A stretch of 64,000 bases of DNA from Epithemia pelagica (Eukaryota > Bacillariophyta > Bacillariophyceae > Surirellales > Surirellaceae), in the NCBI GenBank assembly GCA_946965045.2, contig OX337230.1, positions 1,302,001 through 1,366,000 of the forward strand, in the 5' to 3' direction. The position numbers and the translations under genes are program-made. Positions 30,900 to 42,029 of the stretch are shown piece by piece (positions within the stretch are counted from its first letter, which is position 1; each line of letters starts with the position of its first letter). The notes beneath the pieces are model-generated. The model ran no database searches and was not told the DNA's origin. It saw only the letters and a list, made by a program, of their open reading frames with translations.

Positions 30900-32245
30900 T
30901 CAGTTGTTCTGTTGTATCGTTCGCAGTTCTTTCCTATCCTTGGAAACCGTCTTTAATCGATCCATGAATTCAATCAAGAGAGGGTGGACGAGTTCCGGCG
31001 CCTCATCATGTGGGCAGTGTCCGATACCCTCCAAACTCTCAATCCGTTCCACCACCGAACTAAAGCGCTCAAGTCCCTCCACACGTGGACCACTCGTCCA
31101 TGGATCTGCAGTGCCATAACAGACCCACACAGGCTTGTTATCAGGAAAGGCCTGTAGCTGCTGTTCCGGTAAGGGGCCCGCCGAATATGAGAGAGTGTCA
31201 AAGACAACCTGACTCGCACCCGGTGTGAGCAATGGATCCAACAGTACTTTCACCAACGTATCATCCACAGCCGAGGACACCGCGTAGGGTTCCTGCAATA
31301 TTTGCTTCACAGTATCAGGAACTGCAAGAAAATCAAAGGCCGTCTGTCCATATCGTCGCAAAGCACCCTGAACTTGCCGAATCACAGGCATGGTCAGAGC
31401 AGAAAAGGGGACTTCCGCCGAGTGCAACTCTCGAAAATTTGGATTGATCACAAACACGCCGGTATAGAGATCGGGTTCGTCCAAGACTGCCTGGAACGAA
31501 GAAATCGTTCCAATCGAGTTGCAGACCAGAGTCACCTGGGGATGATCATGTTTGTCATTGCCCAGTATAATATCACGCGAGAAATCTGACAAAAGTTGAC
31601 CCCACGTGAAGAAGTTGTAGGGACTACCAAGAGGACTGTTTCGAATTACAATTCACATCAACCCGAATTTCAATCAATATCATAATGATTGTGCGAAACA
31701 GAGATAGAACAAAGAACAAATCCATCGTCAAACCATAGTTTGCTGAGTTGCCAGAGTTACGAACCAATCACTGTCACGATGAAAGAGACAACAAAATCCA
31801 AGACTCACTGTCGTAGGTCAACGTCCCGAACGCAGTCGCCGCCCGAGGAGGTTCCGAGATTGACGCCTTGTAACACGGCAGGATCGTTTCCAAATCGAGC
31901 ATATTCGGCATTCACTTTTTGAGCCACGGTCGAACTGCGATCAGGTTTATCAGAGTACCCACAACCAAACAAGTCCAGTGCATATACTTGGTACCCCTTC
32001 TCGCTGAGCTCAATAAGAGACTTGCGCCAGTGGTCCGAATTCACAAAAAGGCCATGCACCAACAACAGTGGCTCTCCGTCGACAGGTCCTCCACGTTGAT
32101 ATCGAATGGATTGCCCTTCCTTCCATTCGTAGAACTGGTTTGGTAGCCCGGTCGCTGGCGAAGTGCTCGGTACTGACACAGGGCTAAGAGCGGAAGCGAC
32201 ATAGACAGTCGCAACGGCAATCAACAGCAACAGGATCATGTTCAT
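30900..32245 (-). CDS. alpha/beta hydrolase, probably plastid-targeted
   Basis: Two exons, 32245-31809 and 31635-30900. The 173 bp intron (GTGAGT...ACAG) restores LRHPLGSPYNFFTWGQLL, a well-conserved segment in this family, for 390 residues. An N-terminal hydrophobic signal is followed by VASALSPV, close to the diatom ASAFAP plastid cleavage motif. The oxyanion region is VHGLFVNSDHW, the nucleophile Ser is in CNSIGT, the Asp in YGTADPW and the His in GIGHCPH. The layout resembles plant and cyanobacterial plastid hydrolases of the pheophytinase-like type, but the substrate is unknown. Start chosen at the first ATG. Confidence 0.85.
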
Positions 32246-32521
32246 GGTTCTCAACACACTGGGTCAGAAGAGCGATGAGTTCGTCGACATCATTCGTCCG
32301 CCTTTGCGCGACTGAAAAGCTGACTCATTTTCTAGCGCCGACGGCCTCGTCAATCCATTGGTATCTTCTGTTACTCCTAGAGGTATGAGTACGACGATGC
32401 GCCAACCGAACAAAGGCGGATTGCACAACAGAGTGGTGCTGATCTTAAACCTAACAGTAGCTAAAGCAATTATCCTAAGTGGACCTAAACATTACCTTGA
32501 TCCGTGTTAACACGGTACAAC

Positions 32522-32959
32522 TTAATTGCAGTATTTGCCAATTCGTGCGACAATCTCCAAGTAATGCGTTTCCTCGTAAAGTCTGGTGACAGGGTTTCCA
32601 TCCTTGAACAGAATCATGGCAGGAGACTTGTCGGCGGCATCCCAAAGCTTGGCCAATTCTGGATAGTCTTGTTGCTTGATCGAAACCAAGGTTGCGCGAT
32701 CCTCCAGCAATTTCTTGGCACGGAAAATGTCATTTTTGATGGCCGATTCTGTGTTGGCGTCGTAAAAGTTGATCAAAACTGGCTTTTCCTCAGGAAACTT
32801 GGCTAAGATCTCCTCCATTGTGTTGAATTTCGCCATCTCAAGGGCACTCTTCACATCCCGTCGAGTGGATCCATTGGGGACAACTGGTGCAAACCCAAGG
32901 GAAGATGTAAGCAATCTGAAGACCACCAGAGCAGAAAAGAGAGACTTGAACAACTCCAT
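32522..32959 (-). CDS. thioredoxin-fold protein lacking CxxC, probably plastid
   Basis: 145 residues from the ATG at 32959. The N-terminus is a signal peptide (LFSALVVFRLLTSSLG) followed by FAPVVPNGSTRR, a good match to the bipartite plastid-targeting layout of diatoms with Phe after the cleavage site. The mature part has the thioredoxin strand (KPVLINFYDANTESA), and at the active-site position DANTES replaces WCGPC, so no redox Cys pair exists. The cis-Pro loop is visible (KSPAMILFKDG). It may act as a chaperone-like or binding protein rather than a disulfide reductase. A longer frame reaches 33121, but the extra residues are basic and would bury the signal peptide. Confidence 0.75.
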   Translation of the reverse strand: MELFKSLFSALVVFRLLTSSLGFAPVVPNGSTRRDVKSALEMAKFNTMEEILAKFPEEKPVLINFYDANTESAIKNDIFRAKKLLEDRATLVSIKQQDYPELAKLWDAADKSPAMILFKDGNPVTRLYEETHYLEIVARIGKYCN

Positions 32960-33374
32960 TGTCTTTGTCGATGATTCTTTGCACCGTTTATGGAATTGAC
33001 AGTTGACAGGTTTAGATAGAAGATCGAATGATGAAGCCGATCGACGGCGGGCGAACCTTGTGTTGACGGAATCAACTCCACGTGGCATACGAACAAAGAG
33101 GGACTCATACTGTTGACTCAACTATGCATCCTATCCGTCATTTTATGAATGTACGAGGGAGATGGACGATAGACGATGCGAGATGATGCTTATTCCTTTC
33201 TGTCCATTCAAGGAATACGACATTTCTACAATTGAATATTGAATCACAAAGTCTTTCCCTTCTTACGCGATGATCCACTATCCCATGGATGAGGAGTAGC
33301 AGTTTATGTACCGTTTATGTCTATGTGTACAAAGCATCAGGTAGAGCAAATTTTTTCTTCTACCCTCGAAACAA
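32960..33374. other. intergenic, no gene seen
   Basis: 415 bp between the thioredoxin-like start and the TLDc stop, both on the minus strand. It should contain the promoter of the former and the terminator of the latter. No distinct motif was recognised. Confidence 0.4.
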
Positions 33375-34676
33375 TCAATTCTCTTCATTCATAAGAGTGT
33401 TCACTTCACGACAGATGGAACTTATTGTGGAGCTTGTGGAGTGAAAGGATTGGAACAAAGGAACAAGGCCGTAGACTTCCAGTGCGGCGACCTCAAAGAA
33501 TCCACTCGATATCAAAGGAGGATTTCCATATGTTCCACAAAAGCCAGTCTGGCCTCGAGAGAAGCAATCTTCCACAATAATCCCAAAGTCGCCACCACCA
33601 CCCATAGCGATCTTCGCCTCTTCCACATCACATATTTGGCAGTAATCGTTAGTCCCGGTCCACTTATATATTTGCTTTTCTTTAGTTGTTGAAGAGGAAT
33701 GCGAGGTAGGGCTTTCACAATTGCTGGTCCCGCGACTGGTGACAGAATTGAAGGAAAACAAGAAAGACTGCCCTGTACCGTAGTAGGCATGCCGCTTCCC
33801 ATATCCCTCTTGTCCTTCCCAGGTTTGAGTGGCAAAGCCCCCGAGTATCTCGCCTTCCGTTGTTTGCACAACGAGAAGTGTATGGCGAAACGGTTGACAT
33901 CTATCGAGAAAGCTGACAAAACTGTCTCCATCGCGACCAATGGCAAAGCATCTATCCCATCGGTTCCCTTGCAATGTTTCTGGAAAGCCATTGTCGTGAA
34001 GAAACTGCATCATTTCATGCGTTAGAATTCGCGGACAAGACTGAAGATCACTTGGTTCTTCCCATTCCACCTGCACAGGTTGATAATCGGGGTCCGCGTG
34101 GAGATCTGGATCGTTGCTTATTACATGTGTTTCCGCTTCTGTCACTGCCGTTGATTCTTCTACTGATTTGGTTTGATTCGACGTGTAACAAGGATGATCG
34201 TCGTTCTCTTCTCGGCGCTGATCCTTCACAAAGGACACAGCGACTCGATCTACAGGGGGTTGAATCTCTACTCGAAACGGCGCTGGTGGTTGTTCGTGTC
34301 CCAGAGGTGAAAACAAAGCCATTTCCCAGTCGTTCACACTCACGGAATCCTCCGCGACAGAATGATCGTCTGATTGGCGTTGATATTGCTGTTCGTCTTC
34401 TTCGTTCTTAAGACGCTTTACCGCTTGCTTGAGCAAAAGATTTTCCTCAATGCGCCACAAGAGCGTTCGCGGAAACGAAATTTTCCCCCATCGTCCGTGC
34501 CAGGATCTCTCTGATGCATTGAGAGGATGAATCGAATTTGGCGGATCTACATTGGGTTCGTTGCTGCGTGCAAAAGTGACCTCCTTTCCGGTGAACGCAA
34601 ACCGATCGGGGGACGCACACAACGGTGAGGTTGAAGACGTGGATGAAGGCGTTGCGGCTTCTTGGACCCAAATCAT
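33375..34676 (-). CDS. TLDc-domain protein
   Basis: 433 residues, single exon. The C-terminal 210 residues match the TLDc fold shared by OXR1, NCOA7 and TBC1D24 relatives. Visible segments are SCPRILTHEMMQFLHDN, WDRCFAIGRDGDSFVSFLDRC, HTLLVVQTTEGEILGGFAT and AMGGGGDFGIIVEDCFSRG, followed by the end strand FFEVAALEVYG. The N-terminal half is low-complexity and Ser/Glu/Gln rich, with no recognised domain. TLDc proteins are linked to oxidative stress resistance and to binding the V-ATPase. The ATG at 34676 is the first in frame. Confidence 0.88.
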   Translation of the reverse strand: MIWVQEAATPSSTSSTSPLCASPDRFAFTGKEVTFARSNEPNVDPPNSIHPLNASERSWHGRWGKISFPRTLLWRIEENLLLKQAVKRLKNEEDEQQYQRQSDDHSVAEDSVSVNDWEMALFSPLGHEQPPAPFRVEIQPPVDRVAVSFVKDQRREENDDHPCYTSNQTKSVEESTAVTEAETHVISNDPDLHADPDYQPVQVEWEEPSDLQSCPRILTHEMMQFLHDNGFPETLQGNRWDRCFAIGRDGDSFVSFLDRCQPFRHTLLVVQTTEGEILGGFATQTWEGQEGYGKRHAYYGTGQSFLFSFNSVTSRGTSNCESPTSHSSSTTKEKQIYKWTGTNDYCQICDVEEAKIAMGGGGDFGIIVEDCFSRGQTGFCGTYGNPPLISSGFFEVAALEVYGLVPLFQSFHSTSSTISSICREVNTLMNEEN

Positions 34677-35250
34677 GGTGTTGTGATGTGGGTTGATAGT
34701 TGATGATGCTGGGGCATCAACCTAGAATCCTTCCCATCCCGTTCTTGTTCCTGTCCCTTTGGTCGCACTGCTTTCAGGTCTTTTCCTGGAAACACACTTG
34801 GAATGATGAGGTGGAACGACGTAAAGATGAATTGCTCGATGTAAGGAGGTCTTCACACGGGCTCAATCTTGCCAATACGGAGATCCTGGATTAGAGAGCA
34901 GAGGCAAAGAGAGCACATCGGACGCGATCCTATTGTAATCGCCCTTGTTGCAGTCCGGCTTTGTTACATACGGAAAAATCGTGAGTATGGTTCTGCTTGA
35001 GTTATTGTTAGATAGAGGAAGTCCTTGCCGGCCGGATTCATCGCCTTTGATCGTGCATGTTGGCACGCGCTTGGTCATAGCATAGTATTGTACGGAATGA
35101 CTTTTTTGTTTTGGGAGAAGCTACAGTATTATAGTCTAGAAATGCGTGACATGTGACGGCGATTTCTGCTGTACCCTTAAGCCCATTTTAATATTACTTA
35201 TAATGGCACTCTCGCGGAAATTTCGGTGTCTACCCGCCAAAATTTCAATT
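34677..35250. other. intergenic, no gene seen
   Basis: 574 bp with only short open frames. One hydrophobic frame at about 34700-34890 on the plus strand (signal-peptide-like start) is not supported further. Confidence 0.4.
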
Positions 35251-35336
35251 ACCCTCGGTATCAGTGTCCACTGCTTAGCTGTTTTTTGTCTGTGCCACCT
35301 TCATAGGTTCCCAGGTGGACACAGACAGGAAATTTC
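35251..35336 (+). repeat. left arm of 86 bp inverted repeat
   Basis: Starts ACCCTCGGTATCAGTGTCC and ends GGAAATTTC. It matches the reverse complement of 36543-36628 at 84 of 86 positions by eye. Confidence 0.8.
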
Positions 35337-36542
35337 CTTTTTGACTCAAATGGAAATGGCTAAAAAGCAAATTGGCGCGCATACCCAGCTGGAGTTTTCA
35401 CAGTACATGAAACAGACGCAAGCCCAGCAAGCGGCCCTGCGTGGATGACGGTTGGTTGGTCTTCGCAGAATGCGCCATCCAAATCCGCCATAAAATCACA
35501 CAGAGGCCATCACAGTTCACAATGGCATGGCATGAATTGTCGCCTTTCATGCAATTGAGGTAAGTTTGAACGCACAAAATGTTTCCATGACAACAGCTCT
35601 TGTACTGTCATTCTAACTTCTCCCTCACTCTTGTATTCGTTTTTCTCTTCTGATATTCTCCATTCGCCAACTGTCTCTCTCCACTTCTTTGAGAGCGAAA
35701 GTTTTGTGCCTATGGAATGCCTATTCTCCATTCGAGCCTCGGCTTAAAATTGGAAAGCACAACATAAAGCTTCTTTTCTTTGAATTTTGGAGGAGTTTTT
35801 ATCTGTAGTTTAGTTCTCATCTTTCATAGGTTTTGTAAGATCGTTGCAGCGTGTTATTTCCTTGTTTTCAACAACCATGACACTCTGAAGCAGGTAAGAA
35901 GCCATCTTCCAGCATATCCGATAGACTCTATGATCCATGACGACTACTCCTCTAGTTATAGTAGGACTAGTGACAACAAGATGCTGCAGTTGTCGTCATC
36001 TAGATCTACCACTCAACGAAAGGTTCTGTGGTCGACACGGATGATGGATGGGCGAAACACAATGATGAGTGTAAAAAACATGCTACAAAGATATGAAGAC
36101 AACCAACCAACAATCAAACAGCACTACGAATAAAGCAAAGGAAAAGTTGTGGCAAATGGCCTACAATGACTTGTCCTCCGTTTCATTGCGACAAAATCAA
36201 AGGACAACAAACCATCAACTTTAACATGGACAAAGATAAATGAGATAACGTGTGAGAAAACTATGCAGGGAATGAAAGAAGCTAAGAGACAAACAACAAG
36301 TAACAAGAGAGAAAACCAACCAACATACTGCTTCAGGTCACAAGGATTCGTAAAGAGCTCGCTTCATGGTCAATGTCGATGTTTTTGACACCGCGTGAAA
36401 TTTTTTGTGACGAGTATGAAAGGATTCCAAATTTGAATCGTGGTCACGGTCACAGGAAGGTGCCAACCGCCAACGGCTACTTGCACGCCGGCATTTCCAC
36501 CAGCACGAGGAATCATATTGGTGAAAAGGACAGACGAAAAGT
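35337..36542. other. spacer between the inverted-repeat arms
   Basis: 1.2 kb without a confident gene. Directly after the left arm, 35340-35448 reads as a short coding-like end (LTQMEMAKKQIGAHTQ...) closing with a stop. A 117-codon frame at 35780-36133 starts hydrophobic and ends Ser/Arg rich. Neither resembles a known family. The block may be the body of a small non-autonomous element or an inverted duplication. Confidence 0.35.
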
Positions 36543-36628
36543 GAAATTTCCTGTCTGTGTCCACTTGGGAACCTATGAAGGTCGCACAGACAAAAAACAG
36601 CTAAGCAGTGGACACTGATACCGAGGGT
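36543..36628 (-). repeat. right arm of 86 bp inverted repeat
   Basis: Reverse-complement partner of 35251-35336 with two mismatches. Homology stops sharply at both ends of the arm. Confidence 0.8.
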
Positions 36629-36718
36629 TGTGCGGTGTCGCGTACATGTCCTGGTGTCCAATGTGACACGAGCCAAGATAGAAATTCCGACCGTTTGTCC
36701 ACAAACCTACGCGTCCCA

Positions 36719-37090
36719 TTAGCGACTGAGGAACTCTTCCTGACGTCGGTCCACTTTTTCCACAGACCCGGATGATCCCGATATCGGATGAACAGGTGTT
36801 ACTGAGGCTGTCATTTGAGGCCGGTGTTTGGCTTCCCAGGCATCATAAATATGTTGTGGAACCTTCCTCGGGTTGCAACGAATACAAGTTCCCTCAAAAA
36901 CATTTTCATTTGACAGAGCCTTCCGCCCCAGAATTCTAGTCTTTTCATGTGTTGTTATTCCGCAGCGAAGACAAAGACCACGGCGATCGGCAATCTGTTT
37001 GTGCTGGTCTTCTGTATACAATCGACCATTCCTATCATGGCTAGGGATAGCTGATTGAGAAGAGTGATCAAATTGTCCAATTCCCTCCAT
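36719..37090 (-). CDS. small protein with paired CxxC motif
   Basis: 123 residues from an ATG at 37090. The centre carries GLCLRCGITTH, and 28 residues on GTCIRCNPRKVPQHI, so two CxxC pairs form a likely zinc-binding site. The text between them (ALSNENVFEGTCIRCNP) recalls a recurring small module I associate with diatom proteins of unknown function. The tail is Ser/Pro rich. It may be a complete small protein or a terminal exon of a larger broken gene, because repeats surround it. No targeting signal is seen. Confidence 0.5.
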   Translation of the reverse strand: MEGIGQFDHSSQSAIPSHDRNGRLYTEDQHKQIADRRGLCLRCGITTHEKTRILGRKALSNENVFEGTCIRCNPRKVPQHIYDAWEAKHRPQMTASVTPVHPISGSSGSVEKVDRRQEEFLSR

Positions 37091-37261
37091 GATGCAATAC
37101 TACGATTCGACGGCTGCAAGGTCATCCAGGGTCAACCACTCTATCAGTGCCTACGGATACTGTATCTCAACTGGTTATGTCGAATAGAAAGCGCAACCTG
37201 CTGTTGTCGTTGCTCCATCAATGTCGCTCTAGGAGGCATGGGGATGCAGGATGATTCTCGA

Positions 37262-37322
37262 GAGTCTCGAGTCTCGAGTCTCGAGTCTCGAGTCTCGAGT
37301 CTCGAGTCTCGAGTCTCGACTC
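37262..37322. repeat. GAGTCTC microsatellite
   Basis: Eight perfect heptamers GAGTCTC run from 37262 to 37317 with a partial copy after. Because the unit contains GAGTCTCGAG, the array is rich in overlapping short palindromes. Confidence 0.9.
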
Positions 37323-37532
37323 AAATCTTGTGTGTGTGTTAGGTCGACCCACTCCCGAGATGGAAGTAAAACTTCCTAGCTTCCCGACGTAAAATATATA
37401 TTGTACACAACATCTTCACAAACGTAAACCCCGATGGGTCGTGTAGATTGCGGCTGTGAAGAGTGAAAGAAGTAAACTTGGACATCTTCTGCGACCCATA
37501 AAGGTGACTCATCAACGACCGATGATGCCTAC

Positions 37533-40500
37533 TTGTATCGCAATTGGAGTCTACCTATACGAAAGAACTTACTGCTGAAACTGATTTCAGCTGCCAAGCT
37601 GAAAAAGTCTTTTGATGCGGGCATAGCACATCTGACAACGAATGGCTACCAAGGCGGATTCCCTTCAACAATGACAGAATGTCAAACAGAATGTCGCGTC
37701 ACACAGCAGAAGATTAAAGCTATGACAAAGACAGCTATATACAGAAGGCAAAACAAGCTCAAGATAGCTTTACAAGAAGCAATTGATTGTGGAGACAAAC
37801 AACAATCAAAAGCTCTCAAGCATAGGATTTCTGCTGAAAGAACAAAAGCGATGTATGCAAAACTGAGGCAATGTCGTGAGAATCCAAAAGCCGGAATAAC
37901 AAGATTGGACGTTCCATCAGACAGTACGAACACTGACTACAATAACTGTTCTAGTTGGATCACCATCGATACTCCATCAGAAATTGAAGAACGTTTACTT
38001 CAGCGTAACCGCAAACACTTCGGACAAGCTGATGGCACTTTTCCGACCGCGCCTCCGTTTTCGGAGTGGTGTGACTGGGGAGCGTCAACACATACGGCCG
38101 AATTGATTCTAGAAGGCGACTGGCAATCTGATGAGTTGACTGACATGCAACAATGCTTGATCAACCATATGAAAGTGCGAGTTGCATTGGACACAATCTC
38201 GAGTACAATAAGCACAGAAGAATGGGTGGGAAAAATTCGCTCGTGGCCCGAATCTACAACAACTTCTCCATCTGGCTTCCACCTTGGACATAGTAAGGCA
38301 CTTATCTCCGGTCACGATCTTGACCCCCAATCACCCGAGAGCAAATTGCTCGAGCACCAAAGATCTGAGTTAATCGAATGGCAAGTGGCTCTACTGAATT
38401 GCGCCTTATCCAACCAATATTCCTTCACAAGATGGCAGCACATAGTGAATGTCATGATTCTAAAAGAGCCAGGCGACTTGAGAATCCACCGCTTACGTGT
38501 AATCCATCTCTATGAACAAGATTAAAACCTTGTTCTAGCTATCAAGTGGCGAAAAATGATTCAGCTATGTACCAATCAACAAGTGTTGCATCCCACACAG
38601 TTTGGCGGCGTTCCTGGACGTGACGCTATTATTCCGACTCTTTGCAAAGAGTTTCAATACGAGATATCAAGAGCAAGCAAACGACCGCTTGTACATCTAG
38701 ATTATGACGCCACTGCGTGTAATGATCGGATTATTCTTTCATTTGGCAGTTTAGCCTCAAGAAGCTTCGGACAGAACAGGTCTATTGTGTTCATCAACGC
38801 GCGAACACTTGAACAAGCCAAGTATTATTTGAAGACACAATTAGGGGTGTCAGAACGCTTCTATAAGCACTGTACTTTGTACCCTATCTACGGTTCTGGA
38901 CAAGGTGCAGGGAACTCCCCGGCTATTTGGTGCGTGGTGTCCAGCATTCTCTTTGAAACCTACGAGGAAGGTGCCCATGGAGCTTCTTTTGAATCACCAG
39001 ACGGTTCGGTTAAAACTAAGGTGTATATGATCGGTTTCGTTGACGATACGAGCGGAAGTGCCAACGACTTTCGACGCCCATCTCGTGCTCCTCTCGCCCA
39101 TTATATTTCCAAGGCCCAAGATGATGCGCAACGTTGGAATGACGTGCTTGCCTTGTCCGGTGGTGCACTAAACCCTCAGAAATGCTCATACCACTTCATG
39201 TACTATGATTTTAGTATTGATGGTCTTCCCTTGCTTCAAGCCGGCACATTTGGTCCAACCATTACAATCACTTTCAATGATGGCGCTCAAGGCTCGCAAC
39301 TGACCCAGTTGTCAGCGTACAAAAGTCACAAGACGCTAGGTGTTCAGAAATCGCCTCATGCTACAAACAAAGGACTATATTTCGCTTTGGCTAAACGTAA
39401 CAACAGTCACACAAGGACCATGGCTCGTAGCCCCTTCAGCAGGACTGATGCGTGGGCATATTATCATGCTATCTACTTGCCCAGCATGTGTTACCCATTT
39501 CCTTCCTCAACTATCTCGGATTCATTTTGCACAGCACTATAACGCCAATTCAAGAAAGCTTTCTTACCCAAGTATGGTTTCAACAGAAATATGCCCAACG
39601 CTGTGGTTTATGGACCGTCTGAACTTGGTGGGATCGGCCTTTGCACTTTATCTGTCGAACGAGGCATAGCTCAAGTCTACCATTTTTTGGCTTGTATCCG
39701 TTCCGAAGGAGTTCAAAATGAACTTGCAAAAATCATGGTTTCTTGGGGTCAATTTCTCGCTGGTACTGGAATCCCTGTTTTAGAAGACGTGCACACGAAT
39801 CTACCGCATATGGAGCCAATGCAATGACTACCTCAGATGCGCTCCTTTTTATCAACAGTGGATTGCCGAATTGAACTTGAGCAGACATTTGTCCCAGATC
39901 TTCAACGGGAACAAAATTCTTTTTTGATGGATTTGGCTCTTGCCTTTACCACGTCTCCAACAGACTTGAAACTGATTAATGCTTGTCGTCTCTACCTTGG
40001 AGTGACTTTTGTCAGTGACATTTCTAGCCCTGAGGGGTCAATCATCACTCGTGCTGCATATGACGGTCGTCTGGATATTCTCACGCAGCATCGCGGCCTT
40101 ATCCCCTACCAACAAAGACCCGGTCCAAAATCCTGGACAAAGTGGCGTAATTTCTTGAATAGTCTTCTCAGCTCGACTCAACAGCGACGCTTGACCCAAC
40201 CACTCGGCAAATGGTACTTTGGTGGATCGTCAACTTATCGGAATTGGTTATCCTATCTAGACCGTCCGTCTTCCCGTTTATTCGTCTCGGTCCCGAATGG
40301 TCAATGGCTGGAATATCGTTACTATGGCATGGCCTTTTGGCCCACTACAACACTACACCCTACTGTCCCACCTACTGCTTGCCCAGCTCAGACGCTTTCG
40401 ACTGGTCCAGCGAAGATCCTGTCCTCCAGCCATTATGTGTTACCACGCACCATTACACCGCCGCCACGCTCTCTGAGTGAACATATGGCTCAACTACCTT

Positions 40501-42029
40501 CTTGGGAACGCTCTCTTTGCACACAGTGCACTGCTCTGTGCTCGATTGATGATCTCGCTACTTTTCTACAATCGAGTTCTCCACTGTTGGTTAGCAGTGA
40601 TGGTTCTGCCGGTTCTTTTGTTGGCACATTTGGCTGCGTTTGCTCAACTGACACTGGACAGCGACTATTTCGACTTCATGGTCCTGCGCCTGGTTACAAA
40701 ACGTCCTCATTCCGTGCGGAAAGTTACGCATTTTTAGCCATTCTACGGTATTTGATACAATCATGCCAGTTTCTAAGTTGCTCTCTACCTATCTCTCTTC
40801 AGATGTTTACTGATTCCGAGAGTCTGGTCATGACGATTCAGAAAAGGATGGAATGGTTCGTTGAGTTTCCATATTCTACAATGACGGCAGATTGGGACTT
40901 GCAACAGGCGATTTCTCGGTCGCTTCGACAGTTCGCAGACCTTCCCCATATTTGTCATATCAAAGGTCATCAAGATCAAGCACAAGCATACTCGACTTTA
41001 CCGTTACCAGCCCAACTCAATGTCGACGCTGATCATGCAGCAGCCGATTATTCTTATCCTTCACGAGTCTCTCCGTGCCTTGCACCCATCACAGCGGGAT
41101 GTCACGCATTGCTCCACAGCGCGGACGGATCGATTAACTCCAATTACCGTGCTATTCTGCGAAGGTTAGCTACCTTTGAGACCCTCCGCGAATATCATTG
41201 TACTAAATATGACTGGTCCGAAGCCGTGTTTGATTCTGTTGATTGGACTGCTCATGGTCGCGCATTGAATTCTAATTTCTCTCGCCGCCACTTTTTGGTA
41301 AAATTCCTTCATGATTGGCTCCCTCTGGGCTACCTGAAATCTCGATACGCCGCCTATTACGACGATGCTTGTCCCCTTTGTTCTAATACTCTCGAGACTC
41401 GGTCTCATTTTCTTCAGTGTCCCAACCGGGACTGGTTTGAATCTCTCGCTGACGATCTACGGTCGAAATGGAATGACCTCGAGTTCGACCCCTTTCTTCG
41501 GACTCTGCTTCTAGAATTTCTCCGTTCTTTTCTTCGCAACACCACTCCATCTTTCCCCCCTGTACCTCATGCTTACCAAGGTGCTATTCTCTCACAGCTT
41601 ACCATCGGGCATGAGCAACTGTTTGTTGGCCGTTTTTCTTCTCAATGGGCACATCTCCAAGACGCCTACTTACAACGCGTTTCTCTCTCTTCTCCGTTCT
41701 TCTCTGGCACTTGTATCATCACCGCTACCATCAATATCATATGGCTTCATGTGTTCAATCTCTGGCTCCGCTGTAATCAAGATCTTCATGGTGACTCCCC
41801 CGAAACTATTGAGACTGCCGAGTATGCCCAAGCCAAGCGTGAAGTCCTTGCCCTCTATGCCCTCAAAGATAAAGTTCAAGCTTCCGATGTTATCCTTTTC
41901 TACGACACTCCGGAACTCCATTTCTCCATCGATACCACCTCACTCGCTCTTTGTCACTGGCTCAACACATGGCGACCTGTTATACTTCGGTCTGCTTCTG
42001 TTAGAATTCTCACCGTCTATGGTGGTTAG
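37533..42029 (+). pseudogene. LINE-like reverse transcriptase / RNase H polyprotein with three nonsense codons
   Basis: A single reading frame of about 1,499 codons is interrupted only by TAA at 38523, TAA at 39540 and TGA at 39825; all four segments are in the same frame. Reverse transcriptase motifs: HLDYDATACNDRI (A), GSGQGAGNSPAIW (B) and GFVDDTSG (C). RNase H follows with VSSDGSAGSF, the Glu in FRAESYAFLA, MFTDSES and NVDADHAA. Then comes a CPLC-x8-H-x4-C finger of the zf-RVT kind. No apurinic endonuclease domain is seen upstream and no ATG opens the frame, so the 5' end is probably missing. The lack of LTRs, DDE integrase or tyrosine recombinase fits a non-LTR element. It is a dead copy as read. 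Confidence 0.85.

Noticed and set aside
37255-37325. CRISPR-like array
   Set aside because: It is a pure heptamer microsatellite with no spacers, and the genome is eukaryotic.
37533-42029. Stop-codon reassignment to explain the three in-frame stops
   Set aside because: TAA, TAG and TGA all end ordinary genes elsewhere in the window, so the standard code applies.
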